Made by a program: the position numbers and the translations under genes. The notes under the pieces are model-generated. The model made no database searches, was not told where the DNA came from, and worked only from the letters and a program-made list of their open reading frames with translations. Source: Enoplolaimus lenunculus (lineage: Eukaryota; Nematoda; Enoplea; Enoplida; Thoracostomopsidae). From it: a DNA stretch of 64,000 nucleotides. Where the stretch lies: contig JASANG010003560.1 in the NCBI GenBank assembly GCA_030248215.1, positions 1 through 64,000 of the forward strand, given 5' to 3'. Of the stretch, positions 34,810 through 46,424 are shown in pieces. Each line of letters starts with the position of its first letter. Position 1 is the first letter of the stretch.

Positions 34810-37137
34810 CATTTTTGCAAAATGGATTTACTTGATGTATTAATGTTAATTTGAATTCGACATTTAGAGACGACCTGAAGGTTTTTATATGGCAGTTCAT
34901 GTTTCTTGTACCAATTTTACCAAATTTTGTGCTGAGGCTTTGGTAGTTAAAGACTGCGCGAAGGGCCGTTAATTCTATTTAACCTTCGGCTCAGGCAAAA
35001 GGTCGTTGATCTCCGAGTCAGACATTTTCGCCTCTGATTGCATTCTGTTTCTTGTACAGTTTCCTTGCTTGTCTTTATATGTATAAATTTCATAAAACAC
35101 TCATTGGCAAGTTTTAACCTTTATAAGAATGAAAAATGAAAGAAATTTACCCGCAGTAAAAGCGTAGCCCAGGTGACAAGACGTCATCCCTCTGAATTTT
35201 GGCTCAAAGTTTTTAGGAAGTTTTTCAGTACTGTAGTGAAACGATTAAGAAAGAGTTAACAAGAGGGGTTCCCATTTTGAGTCCCAATCAATAAGAGTCC
35301 GTATCTCTAATAAGAGCAGGTAAGCGGATAGAGTCCCTGAACCCTAATTAGAGTCCATAAATGTCACATCCCAAATTGTAGCGCATAAATGCCTCCTGCA
35401 CCAAATACAGTTGAGCTCGAAATTTAAAAGCATACTTAGTTTTGAAAGTACATTCTTAAGTATTACACGCATTATCGCTCAAGATTTTAATACAAGACAA
35501 AAACGATTAACTCAACGGATAGTAGCAATACCGGTTATATATCAGTAGCTAAGGGTGGCGGAGCGTGGGTTAAAAATAAATAACGTTCCGTAACCAAATA
35601 ACAGGGGGTTCGCCTGGAGTGGCCAAATAAATATCAGCGCCCTTCTTATTCGGGTAACTACAGTAGGTGGCACAAGAGTTCCAATCGTAATTTTGGCTCA
35701 CGTTACTTTAAAAGTCGAACCACTATCACTGAACTACAACAGATTAAACATTAAGCTTTACGCTATGTATTGTTTAGGCATAGGCTTAGGATTACTTATA
35801 AGCATATCGTTACGTTACAAGTTCGGCTTAAGCTTAAGCTTGAAAATATTCTAATACTGCTGTAACGCCCCTCAAAGTAACTATGAAGGTATGTGTTACG
35901 GAACACAACACCTTTTTAAAATACTGAGCCCGAACCTAACCTATGGCACACGGTTTATCTTTTTTGAGAAAAATGCTTAACGACCATGAGTTCAGCTTGC
36001 AGTAATAAACATTTTTATACTGGTGGGATATTTAAACCTACACTGCCTGAATTATTTGTTGAAAAGCAGCCAGGTATTTAAATACTAGCGCTGTCTCCTT
36101 CTGTAAAAACGTTGGAAAGGTTAAAGCGCTTTTTTTCAAGTGTATCAAGTGGTCATTGACTGCCCATTCGTAAAATCTTATTGCTGTACAAATGAAAAAA
36201 TCCAGAAAAAAATTTGAGGGATTTAACTTTGAAAATGTTGTGCATTTAAACGTTACCTGCGATGTTAGCGTCGTGTCAGTTATGTTTAATATCGATTTTG
36301 ACAGTGTATCCACCAACTGCACAGGATGACAGCACGCTGAACAGGCTAGGGTTAGGCTTAAGCCAAGCTGTAGTTTATAAACTTATCCTTGCGCTGAGAT
36401 TTTAGCCTAGAAGTCTGTCAAAACTAGTGTTATGGTCCTTAGATATACATGAGCAATTTTTTCAATAACAAATTATTGTTTGGTAGTCTGGAGTATAACA
36501 AAAGTGTTAAAAATTAGAACATCCACATTAGATACTGGTTAATTGGTTTAAAAAAACCATTACGTGATCAACGAAATGTATTTAATACGAAAAAGAGTTT
36601 GGCGAATACGTCAAATGTTTAGTCTTTATAGTAAACAATTAAGATTGTCAATTGTGACGCAAGGTTGCGTGCAACAACTTTTTTGCTCAAAGTTTCAAAT
36701 ATTTAACAAAATCTAATCGTGATAAGCTCGAAAATTCGGATGGGTTATGTATGCTATAATTTATTGTTTCCCATTGACACAGCTAACGGTTTGTAAGCTT
36801 GTTCAGCTAAACAATAAGCTAAACTTTTATTGCTATGGACATTGAGAACAACTAATTAAAATCATTCGTTTTGTATTCTGTCTGTAGGTTTGTACTAGGA
36901 TTGAAGCAGGAAGTAGTTACATGAATATTGGTTCGACCGCGACTATAAATAGTAAAGTTTGATAGAATTCGATTGTTGTAGTGTTTTAACAAAGATTCCA
37001 TTTAAATCTCTTCAACAGTTTACCGCTAAAACGGATAATTTAGGATATTTTCCGGGACGTTACAAAGAGACTATGTTTTTAAAGATTGGCTGTATGTTGA
37101 GATACTTGAGGTGGTGGAACACAAACGTGTTGCACCC
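34810..37137. other. Intergenic, repeats only
   Basis: Holds R1 copy b (35255-35685) and TTAGGC-like tracts (about 35755-35850 and 36348-36365). No gene seen. Confidence 0.45.
35255..35685 (-). repeat. Interspersed repeat R1, copy b
   Basis: Reverse-complement match to 8130-8545 along its whole length (for example CGCATTATCGCTCAAGATTT and GTTAAAAATAAATAACG). The copies differ at many positions, so the family is not recent. Confidence 0.8.
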
Positions 37138-37312
37138 GGGCCCGCAGCCAGAGGGGAGCGATGGGGACTACTCAGTTCATTTGAGAAATTTTGGCACCCT
37201 TAGAAAATTTTCAACCTTGCTTGTAAGTCATTGAAAACCCTGGTATATATGATCCTTCTCAAAAGTTTTACCACCTGGCAATATGAGCTGGCCACAGGCC
37301 TGGTTGCAGTAT
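37138..37312 (+). repeat. Repeat family II copy
   Basis: Left end GGGCCCGCAGCCAGAGG; right part GGCAATATGAGCTGGCCAC then AGGCCTGG. Internal GAAAATTTTCAACCTTGC and AAGTCATTGAAAACCC are the family core. Confidence 0.7.
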
Positions 37313-37732
37313 AGCATCAAGTCGGAATTTGTTCTTACTGCCTTAGTGCCTGAGAAAATATAAAACAATTTTTAATTAGGTTTTTCGGTGCCTTGAAATA
37401 TTAGCAAGTAATCCATCATTTGTGGTCAAGGTTTAAATCCTTGTTATAATATAACTAATCCAGAAAACGTCTTAATTGGATCTAAACAGTGAATGTTTTA
37501 CATTAAATTTTTTATATGATGATTTTCTATTTCATATGGGATATTATTTCAAGCTTGGATGTGAACCCGAGTTTCTTGCTTGGTAGTCGTTTATCATCAC
37601 CACCCGGATATAAATGTTTGATGCTCAAGCCCAAGGGCGCTTTCAAGTCGTGTGCATCTTCTGAACTACGCATACACATAACATGAGTATCCGCTAAACA
37701 GTAACGCGATGTGTAAAATTGATACCTTTGTT

Positions 37733-38114
37733 CAGAATGCAACCGGTGGTGAAAAATACCGGAGCCAGAGCCGGAACCGGATGTCAACAAAATTCGCCAG
37801 AGCCGAAGCCTGAGGTAAAGCCGGAGTTGGAATGACATCAGGTAGTTAAAATCATAGTTTAATTTGTTAATTTTAGCAAATATCTGCAGTGTTGTTAAAT
37901 CGTTTGACTTTACGCTTATTTTTTACGAAATCTCGACATTTGTTCTCAAAATTGTGCCAAACGTTAAAACTAAATGCGCCAAACAGATAAATATTGTGAA
38001 ACTGCTAAATTTCACTACCCAAATTGCCGGAACCTCCGGCAAAAATTCTATCGGACCCGGAGCCGAAAATTGATTTTCTGCCGGAGCCGGAGGCAGACCT
38101 CCGGTTGTACCCTG
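37733..38114. mobile_element. hAT-type MITE family III with perfect 8-bp duplication
   Basis: The left end CAGAATGCAACCGGTGG and the right end CCTCCGGTTGTACCCTG are inverted. CCTTTGTT lies on both sides (37725-37732 and 38115-38122). Subterminal CCGGAGCCGGA-type motifs flank an AT-rich centre. Second copy at 46990-47353. 382 bp, non-coding. Confidence 0.88.
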
Positions 38115-38194
38115 CCTTTGTTATATTTTTATTTACCGTTAGTTTATAACTGCGGCCAAGTGAAGAGCTCAGCCAACCTGTATTAATTTTGGCT

Positions 38195-38305
38195 ACATAA
38201 TTTTCAACCTCGTTTGTAAGTCATCGTACACTCGTGTATGTCACTCCTGAAAAAGTTTTGGTCATCCCTAGCAAGGTAGGCTGGGTACAGGCCATATTGT
38301 CTTTG
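38195..38305 (+). repeat. Repeat family II fragment
   Basis: Contains TTTTCAACCTCGTTTGTAAG, a TCATCGTACACTCGTGTATG-type run and CCTAGCAAGGTAGGCTGGG. It lies about 260 bp upstream of the GPCR start codon. Confidence 0.6.
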
Positions 38306-38564
38306 TTAATTTTGGGACGCATTCAATAATCGTGCATATTGAAAGTTCGGTGATAGAAAGAACGGCCCATGTTACTTCAAGGGTCATGCTGGATAGTATT
38401 TTTCAGCAGATATTTTAAGGGCTGCGGCTTAATATTAAATTATTCGTTTAGGTTAAGAAGAGTAAATTAAAAATACAATTATTCAACAAGTGGTATAAAG
38501 TGCGGGCGGAGTTTGCAGAGTAAAATCAAATCTTTTGCAATAATCAAGGCTGACTGCTATTGCA

Positions 38565-40613
38565 ATGACTGACAACACCATCGCTCACATATATGGTAAC
38601 TTTCAAAATGGCTGGCTTGGCGCTGTTATTATATTTGGTGCATTCGGCAACATGTTTAGTCTTTGTGTTTTTTTGTTTACACGCCTGCGGCGATCTGCAT
38701 CCGTGATTTACTTAGCGTCGCTCGCAATATCCGATACAACGTTTTTAGCTGCAATGGCTTTTGTATGGCTTGAAGAACTCGGTTGGTCCGATGTTTATAT
38801 TCGTTACCAAGCAGTTTGCCAAGGTGTTGTGTATATCATTAATGTTTGCGCAGGCATTTCAACTTGGCTTGTTGTTGCGTTTACAATTGAACGCTTTGTA
38901 GTTGTTGTGTATCCGTTTCATCGTTTAGCACATTCGTCACGTAAGCGAGCCCGGAATGCTGTGCTGCTAACTATACCGTGGCCATTTTTGTGGTACTCGG
39001 TAACGTTTTTTATTACCGGCGTTGAAACGCTGTCACAATTAGACAACAATACAGTATATTCAATTTCGTATTGCCAAGTTGCAAGTCAACAAGAAATGGC
39101 AATAACAATATTTCATTTTTTGGACATGATTGTAATACTAATAATTCCGCTAATTATTATTATCAGTTTGAATATTCGAATCGGACGTGAATTGCTGTCG
39201 ACAAGCGTCCAAGCTAAACGTAGCTCAGCCAAAACGCCGCAAAATGGTGCAGGAACGACAGATTTGAGCAATGGTCAAAACTATAATTCAGCACCGTATT
39301 TAATGACGTCCGAGAGTTGCTATGGAGCAACCAATACAGCGGCGACAACCATCCCAATTTCCAGTGCCGCATCTTCGGTCACTTGTCAAGAATCAGATCG
39401 TTCTCCTGCATCGAGAATATCCAAACATTCAGGGCGAAAACTAAAACTTCCGTTTCGTTCTGTTCGAGAGACCTCGACATTCGAATCAAAAAGTCTACTA
39501 GCGATAATTCGGTCTCGATCCACTAAAAATCAGGGTTCACACACATCAACAGCTTATCCAGACTTCCATTCAACAACCATTTGTCCCGTAAATTATGATG
39601 AGCTAGAGTCTCAGCGGCAGCATAGTGTAGCAGAATCAACAGAAATTCCAATAAGCGATGCTGACAACTATGAACTATTAGCGTACGTTGTTCCTAGAAA
39701 CAACAATAACAAGCCAATCGTAGTTTCGTGTCGTCCAAATCATTTACTCCCAGGCAACTCAGGTGTCGCTGAAGGGATTGACCCTAAACACACCATACCA
39801 AAACTATCAGTTGAGCAATGCGATAATTCTGGAACGAATGATGAAAAATCAACATCGACTTGTGAAAATATGTCCATTGTAATCAGCGATCGTGATTCAA
39901 CTGAAGCCACCAGCACAGACCTTGGTCTATCTGTATCAGAAAAACGTACTGGTAAAAGCATGCCAACAATACCCGAAGCAAGCTATGGAACGCTTAAAGT
40001 ACCACGATCGGCGTCAACAGACATCGTTGGAGATATGTTAGACCTTGATCACAAACAACGTCATTGGTCAGTAAGAACTAGACCATTTTGTTCGACAAAA
40101 TCACATGGAACTGGACAGAAGGCTATTCAGCGGCAAAGCTGCGTTCTCTCAAGTTTAGCCGTCGGCAGTAGACAGGTTGGAATCGCAAGTATTAGCTGTC
40201 AATCAACCTCAACAGTTCGCCGCTGTATTCGTGACCTACGAACAACGAGAACGCTGGTGCTTGTGTCAAGTGTGTTTGTGATGCTAAATTTGCCACATAA
40301 TATTGTCAATTTATACGAACTGTTTCGGATTACATTTTTTCCTCGTGGCAGGGTCCAAACTGATTTGGAATATTTGGGCGTTCGGTTGGCGACAGCGTTC
40401 TATTATTTAAATTTTGCAATCAACTTTGTTCTGTTCAATATTGGAAGTAGCAATTTTCGATCGTGTGCTAAATTTTTAGTGAAACGTGCGCTGTGTTGCG
40501 TTCGAACAAAACAAACTGAACGATGGAATCGACAAAGCGGTGTCAGTGGACTCAGAACGACTTCGCGACGGAACGGCACATCATCACGTGGCGAACCAAG
40601 CGGTTTTGTATGA
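38565..40613 (+). CDS. Class A (rhodopsin-like) peptide-type GPCR
   Basis: Intronless 682-aa receptor. Seven hydrophobic segments: about 17-38 (GN at 28-29), 47-69 (LAISD), 84-106, 132-152, 178-208, 562-584 and 605-627. ERF at 109-111 stands for the DRY motif. Cys85 and Cys170 can form the usual loop disulphide. TM6 reads FVMLNLPHN rather than FxxCWxP and TM7 reads NFAINFVLFN rather than NPxxY, a pattern I associate with FMRFamide/TRH-like invertebrate neuropeptide receptors (from memory). The third intracellular loop is about 350 residues, Ser/Thr-rich. CC at 644-645 may be palmitoylated. It acts at the plasma membrane through G proteins; the ligand is unknown. No TATA box is evident. A MITE begins 20 bp after the stop. 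Confidence 0.93.
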   Translation: MTDNTIAHIYGNFQNGWLGAVIIFGAFGNMFSLCVFLFTRLRRSASVIYLASLAISDTTFLAAMAFVWLEELGWSDVYIRYQAVCQGVVYIINVCAGISTWLVVAFTIERFVVVVYPFHRLAHSSRKRARNAVLLTIPWPFLWYSVTFFITGVETLSQLDNNTVYSISYCQVASQQEMAITIFHFLDMIVILIIPLIIIISLNIRIGRELLSTSVQAKRSSAKTPQNGAGTTDLSNGQNYNSAPYLMTSESCYGATNTAATTIPISSAASSVTCQESDRSPASRISKHSGRKLKLPFRSVRETSTFESKSLLAIIRSRSTKNQGSHTSTAYPDFHSTTICPVNYDELESQRQHSVAESTEIPISDADNYELLAYVVPRNNNNKPIVVSCRPNHLLPGNSGVAEGIDPKHTIPKLSVEQCDNSGTNDEKSTSTCENMSIVISDRDSTEATSTDLGLSVSEKRTGKSMPTIPEASYGTLKVPRSASTDIVGDMLDLDHKQRHWSVRTRPFCSTKSHGTGQKAIQRQSCVLSSLAVGSRQVGIASISCQSTSTVRRCIRDLRTTRTLVLVSSVFVMLNLPHNIVNLYELFRITFFPRGRVQTDLEYLGVRLATAFYYLNFAINFVLFNIGSSNFRSCAKFLVKRALCCVRTKQTERWNRQSGVSGLRTTSRRNGTSSRGEPSGFV

Positions 40614-40632
40614 TGCTGATGTCAGATGACAC

Positions 40633-40790
40633 CAGTGGTGGATTCGAGGTGGTGGGACCCCAACCTAGGCATTCCCCAGCAACGATTAATCCACGATTTT
40701 GTATTATTGCTTAGCACTAAAATGAGGTTCGGCTTCTCGCCTGATCTTGCTCAGTCAGTCACCTTTTAGTAATATTTGAATCCGCCACTG
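40633..40790. mobile_element. MITE of the CAGTGGCGGATCC family in the GPCR 3' flank
   Basis: Left end CAGTGGTGGATTCGAGG; right end GAATCCGCCACTG. The flanking octamers (GATGACAC and AATGGAAC) match at about five of eight positions, so the duplication, if real, has decayed. It lies just after the receptor stop codon and may be part of its 3' UTR. Confidence 0.7.
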
Positions 40791-41699
40791 AATGGAACCT
40801 TGCAAGAGTCAGGAATAAAACGAATTCTAAAGATGCCAAAAACAAAAATGTACATAATAAACCCTGCACAATAGGGTATTAAGTATAAAACTTAAAAATA
40901 ATTGATTTTTCTGATGATACAATTGAAGCATGCAAAGCGTTTTCATATTTTGTCGAAATTTTATAAGAAACGCAAATTTTGAAAAACACGGACGATTTGG
41001 CTAAATTTACTTCAGAAAATAGCAGCTGCGAAAAATCTCCTGGCAAGCGGCTGCCTGTTAATAAATTTTTAGCCTTGTTTCAAATTGTTTTGTTTCTGTT
41101 TCTGTTATTTTTCAATTTTTCTTCAATTTTTCTTCGAAATCAATCATATAAATAAACTTCCTTTTGATCTAACAAACTTTTCACGTGTGATTGCTAATAA
41201 GTGACTACCTAAGCCTCACAAAACCCGCTATTTTAAAGCGTACTTCGTGTTTAATGTAATGCTGCGCATTTTAGACGAGCACCAGATGTCCGGGGATATC
41301 TGACTATGAAAAATATCAACATAAATTATAAGCGTCAAGTATTCGTTGATACAAGCCATCTAGTTGGAAACACATTATAAAAAACCTCTGAACAAGCTCA
41401 ACCTTGTGTGAAAACATTTTTAAGTACTAATTTTGCTCAACATAGCATGATTTCTACTTTGAGACCAAATTTCACGCCGCAAACTCGTATTATTAAAATC
41501 CTGTTACTGCTACAAACTCGTCCACTTAGTTTCAAAATTGTTTTGCACAAAACTTCGAAAACTTACGTGTAGGATCAGCCCGCGTCGGATTTCGTAATAT
41601 TATTGAGTAATTTATTAGGTCCGGACCGATTTTACGAAAAGGTATGCAAAGTTGTTGTAGCCAGTTTTATGCTTATTTTACGAGAGGATATTCAGCGGG
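40791..41699. other. Intergenic, no gene seen
   Basis: AT-rich with no long frames. It could include the GPCR 3' UTR: ATTAA/AATAAA-like signals (for example AATAAACC near 40858) are present but not decisive. Confidence 0.45.
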
Positions 41700-43850
41700 T
41701 AGGCATGTTCTGTTAACGTTGTTTGTTTGTTTTAAATGTTGGTTATGCTAATAAATATTCGTCTGCTTCTGTATTTTTTCCTGGTTCGCGCTGCGGATCA
41801 ATTCTACAGACAACAACAACAACTACTACTACCGACATCTGGTGACCCTAACGTGATCCTGTGGCGCATTGAAGATGCGGTTCGATGGTCGCAAGCAACA
41901 GTAGAAAGTCAAACGGGCAATCATCATGAGGGCCAAACACGCAAGCATCAACTAATGGCGGTCCTGCGGTCGTTCATGGGCATTCTGCTGTTGGCAGCTG
42001 CTATCGATCCGCTGAGCAGGTCTTTTGGCTTGGCTTAGAGTTGTCGCAAACAGCTGCTGCGCAAGCGCTACGCATAGCTCTCGCAAAAAACGCACAAAGT
42101 TCGCCGTTTTCACGCTTGGCCAGCTCAGTAACGGCCACGCTTCTGAACTGCGCTTGATACTCATTGTTGCCGGTGATTTGGACTCAACCCTGGGCCTGAG
42201 GCAATGAATGTAAACATATATAATCACGTTTCATGTCACGCTATCACGGACTGCAAGAGCACCTTCCAGGTTTATGCCACCTCGGTACACTAACTTACTG
42301 ATATGCAGAACGTGCTCACGATATTGAACCAGGACAAAAATAGCCTCAGCCACGCATAACATCTTTGCATACACAATAAAATCAAAGTTTCATGAGTGTG
42401 GTTTTGCAGACGAGAGCGACTTTGGTGCGGGCCGTAGGTTGCTAAATATTTAACAGTTAGGAGAAGCTGAAAATATTTTGATAATGGTCTCCAGGTGGTA
42501 TGGTGGCATACACTTGGGCTCCTATGCGGTTTCGCTACATATGTACGGCAGCTATAAAACTGCTGCAGGATCGGGGTTTTATCAGATAAAAGTCCCATGC
42601 CGGTAAACACCGATGCATGAACCCCTATTTACATGGCTTCGAAACATGTCAATTGGCTTCTCGGCACGACGCTCCGCAAAAAACATCATAAGCCACTGGT
42701 GCACGCATTTAGAATGAAAAGTTAAACTCCGCAACAATGCTGTTGGTTATCCTACATTTTTGAGTTTGATTGTACTATTGAACACGTTGCGGGTATTACC
42801 AAAACATTGTGGCTGATGCACTTTCACGTTCAATAGCCGTCATTTCATTGCAGCTTGATAGAAATTTCGCAATTGCACAGCAAATTGACGTAAGCTTACC
42901 TGGTTTTTCCGCGACAACGGCGCTCCCGCTATGAAAAATTAAGTTTGATGGCAATATGATTGTTTGCGACAGAAAGGCAAATACGGTTCGGCCGCATATA
43001 CCGAAGTCCTATGACGTTTTAATTGAACAGGTGCATAACTTATCTCATCCAGGGCCCAAGCAATATCTCCGCACAATTTCACAAAGATTCATTTGGTCTG
43101 GCCCAACCGAGATGTTAAAACATGAGCTAAATGTTGTCTAAAGTGTCAGGCGGCTACGGTAGAGCTCCATACTAAGTCTCCAATAGGCAAAATTCCGATT
43201 TCTGCACGCTTGCGTACTGTACACATAAACTTGGTAGGTCTGTTACCTAGTGCAAATGGTTGCAAATACTTACTAACAATGATCGACCGTTTCACACGAT
43301 GGGCAGAAGTCGTACCAGTCAGCGACATGACCACAACAACCGTTGCAAACGCGTTCATTCAGGGCTGAGTCAGCCGTTTCGGTGTCTCTAACATACTAAT
43401 TTCCGACTGCGGGGCACAGCTTGAATCGGCGTTGTGGAGCATCACCCAAATTGCAATGGATCTATTGAAAGGTTCCACCGCTTGTTAAAAACGCGTTATG
43501 AGCACATTGTAAATCATCCAATTGGCATATTTCGCTTCCCCTGGTCCTGCTTGGAATACGATCAGCAGTTAATACGGAGGGGCATAATGCATCCCTTTTG
43601 CTCTATGGCAGAAGTCTTGAGTTACCTTACAACTTCTTTGCTAGAGAGCCCCTGCAGGTTTACACGCCCAGCAGTGCATTTGTTGATAAGTCACTTGTGG
43701 GCATGTCCAGGTTTAGCGGAACTGAAAGCAGACATGATTCTCATGTTTATGTGAAGAGCGAAAAAGTAAACAAGCTACGGGAAACCGAAATATGCATTAG
43801 CTTTCGAAATAATTTGTTGTATATATTCCGGCCCATGTAAAGATCAGGGG
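41700..43850 (+). mobile_element. Ty3/gypsy LTR retrotransposon remnant, broken
   Basis: Plus-strand pieces of a gypsy-type pol. An RNase H tail is at about 42680-42840, with EHVAG and ADALSRS-like words. The integrase zinc-binding region is at about 42956-43140 (HNLSHPG, FIWSG). The integrase core runs from about 43150, with HHPNCNGSIERFHRLLK at 43434-43490, and the rest ends near 43840. TCTGGTGACCCTAACGTGAT near 41838 resembles the junction following a left LTR in such elements. No pair of LTRs could be delimited, and gag, protease and reverse transcriptase are mostly gone. It is broken many times and looks old. Confidence 0.8.
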
Positions 43851-45104
43851 CGGAACGTTTTCCTACGGGACTGCAATGAAAATAACGGAAACGGAAAAGA
43901 AATATTGAAGTATAAAAGTTTCAAAGATGTTTTATTTTTGTCGTAACACAATTGACATATGCAAATACTCATTGGGCTTTGTAAAATTATAAAGAAAAAA
44001 ATGGGGATGCAACGAAAATTTTAAGATTTTGGATGATGAATTTCGTAAGTTTTATACCATTTCGAATAATCGCAGTATACTTGCAATGAAAAATTGCGAG
44101 AAATATACGTGATTTACAACCAATTTTTGAGTACAAAAACAACAAAATTTCCGGTGTTTTTGATAATGGAAACGGAAACGGACACCGATTTTCGACGGAA
44201 ACGGATATCCAGTTACACTTTGCTAATTACCTTTTTAACAAATTATTTTAATTAGTTTCGCTCGTTTTGAAAACATTTTCTAAGGCCTAATTCGTTATTT
44301 TACATATAGTTGTATGCAATCAGTTTGTAAGTATGTGTGTTACCATTTAAATGGTTTCAGCAGTTTTCTTTTGGCAATTATTTTCCTCAACATTTAACTT
44401 ATGGAAGCACGTACATACATTTCAAGACTTTTTCTTTATTGAATGTGAGAACATGCTGCTCTTTCCTTATATAGTTCAGGGAAAAAGTGTGCCTGTAAAC
44501 GGAGTTGTTCAAAGCATACGAAGACAAACCAAAACAGATTAGCTACCAGAGCCTAGCTCAAATGACAGTTATTAAAATTCAAATAGATTCTGGTGTTGTG
44601 ATGTTGTTCAGTCAGTATCCTTGTTCTAAAGCATGTCCTAGGAATCAACGCAGTTACATAAAAATAATGATTATAAAAATTTCTACGCTCATATATGATC
44701 GTTTTATATCTCAGGCGCTTCATTTGGAATCACGAGTTTATGATTGGCCATAGGAAACGTGAAAAACACATTACTTTCGGATATCCGTGGAATTTCATTA
44801 GAAGAATGATCGGAATATTGAAAAAACAAAAATAAACTCGTCTTATGTCAGTCCCACGTTACCATTGGTTTGGATTGCACACAAAATGTCCAGTCGTTTG
44901 TTAAAAGCTCTATATTGTTCATTAAATGTCAACTGGACAAGCTTTACCGTCCGCGGTAGAATGCATAGCTAGTACTGGTCGCCAATGATATCTAAGAAAC
45001 TATATCCGGACACATAAACAAAAGACGTTCGGACGCAAATATAAGATATTTGACATAATCGAAAGAACAGAAACCTGTCAGTAATGCGTGTTTTTTCCAC
45101 CGTC
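43851..45104. other. Intergenic, no gene seen
   Basis: Contains repeated ACGGAAACGGA motifs at about 43893-43905 and 44168-44205, roughly 300 bp apart. They may be subterminal repeats of an undefined element beginning near CAGGGGCGGAAC (43846). No gene. Confidence 0.4.
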
Positions 45105-45409
45105 TTTTTGGCGGGAAAATTCAAATTTTGGCGGCAAATTCAAATTTTGGTGGGATAATTAAAGTTTGCCGGGAAAACTAATTTTTTGATATAAAATTCA
45201 AATTTTGGCGGGAAAACTCAAATTTTGGTGGTAAATTTAAGGTTTAGTGGCCAAACTCATTTTTGCTGGAAAATTCAAATTTTTGCGTGAAATGCAAATG
45301 TTGACAGAAATTCAAACTTTGGCGGGAAATTCAAATTACGTCGGGAAAATTCAAATTTTGGCGGGTAATTCAAATTTTGGCGGGAAAATTCAAATTTTGG
45401 CGGGAAATC
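45105..45409 (+). repeat. Minisatellite of TTTTGGCGGGAAAATTCAAA units
   Basis: About 15 degenerate units of 17-21 bp, all in the same orientation. The least diverged lie at the 3' end (about 45340-45409). TTTGGCGGGAAA within the unit matches the known E2F-site consensus. Some units have lost it. The frame at 45377-45604 crosses this array and is not a gene. Confidence 0.85.
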
Positions 45410-45450
45410 TTTAGTATAACTCTTTACTCATGGTATGCCGACATTTTTTC

Positions 45451-45526
45451 AAAACGAAAACTATTTGTGGACATTTCGTGGAAAACGAAAACTATTTGTG
45501 GACATTTCGTGGAAAACGAAAACTAT
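45451..45526 (+). repeat. 31-bp tandem repeat, about 2.5 copies
   Basis: Units start at 45451, 45482 and 45513 (partial). Each opens AAAACGAAAACTATTTGTGG and closes ACATTTCGTGG. The copies are essentially identical, so this duplication is recent compared with the adjacent minisatellite. Confidence 0.9.
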
Positions 45527-46139
45527 GCATTGACGCGGTATCTAGCTAAAATTGTGTCAGGTCAGAGTTACTGTGATAATCTATTCTGTCCAGAGACAAA
45601 ATAAACAGGGCGGACAATTCGTGTGCAACGCAACCCAACGGTAACGTTGGACTGACATTAGCCAAAACCGAGATCTGCAACGTCGCTAGAAATTTGACTC
45701 ATTACAATTATGTCTGAACGAAATTTAGGTAAGCAGACTCATCCCGCATGTTTCAAATTTCAAACAACTCCCCCGTTCGAGGCGGAAAATTATAACCGTG
45801 ACTGGAACAAATTCACTGTTACAGAGAGAAATTGACCAATTTGACGCCTCGTTCTATACATGGGCATATATAGTTATATGTACTACTGTTAAATTGGCCT
45901 TAAAAACATTAGACTAAAGCTTAAGCTTACTCCTAAGCACTCCAACGGAAAAACGACCCGTCATAGACCAATACATATGCCCTATTAAATACCAACATTG
46001 GAGCTAATCGTCAGAGAAGCAAACAACCTTTGGTCGATGGTAGGTCTTACAAATAAACAACCACTTCACTCATAAAATTGCTGGTTTTCATTTCAAGTTT
46101 TGCCAAGAATAGCAACAATACTAATTAAACTGTGCCCTC

Positions 46140-46310
46140 GTAAAAGCATTCGTTCTAGCAAAATTGGATTCATCACTCTTGCACAAGAGTGTGCAATTGT
46201 CTGATTATGCGTGACACTAAAATGCATCAGCACTCGCTGTGTTTTTGCCCTACCCCCCTCACTTTGGATGGGTCGATATCATGTGTAATACAACACATGA
46301 AACATATAAA
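46140..46310 (+). repeat. Interspersed repeat R2, copy b
   Basis: Collinear with 18265-18430 over about 165 bp. The Harbinger-like end follows at 46386-46424. Confidence 0.5.
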
Positions 46311-46385
46311 GAAAACACCCTTGCAAAAACAGTCATAAACGAGTCTTGGTTTTAGTAAGCAAGTTTATGTGAAACAATTTACAAA

Positions 46386-46424
46386 TGTCCCGAGTTGCTC
46401 CATATATAACGTGAATCCCGCATG
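46386..46424 (+). repeat. Solo right end related to the TTA-flanked MITE
   Basis: Reads TGTCCCGAGTTGCTCC then TATAACGTGAATCCCGCATG. This aligns with the right end at 15369-15406 (GTGTCCCAAGCTGCCCC then TATAACGTGAACCCCGTA). No matching left end was found nearby. Confidence 0.55.

Noticed and set aside
38565-40613. Idea that the GPCR is a retrotransposed pseudogene
   Set aside because: The frame is fully open with all key GPCR features, and no poly-A tract or target duplication was seen around it.
45377-45604. 75-codon plus-strand frame
   Set aside because: It runs through the minisatellite and the 31-bp tandem; no independent coding signal.
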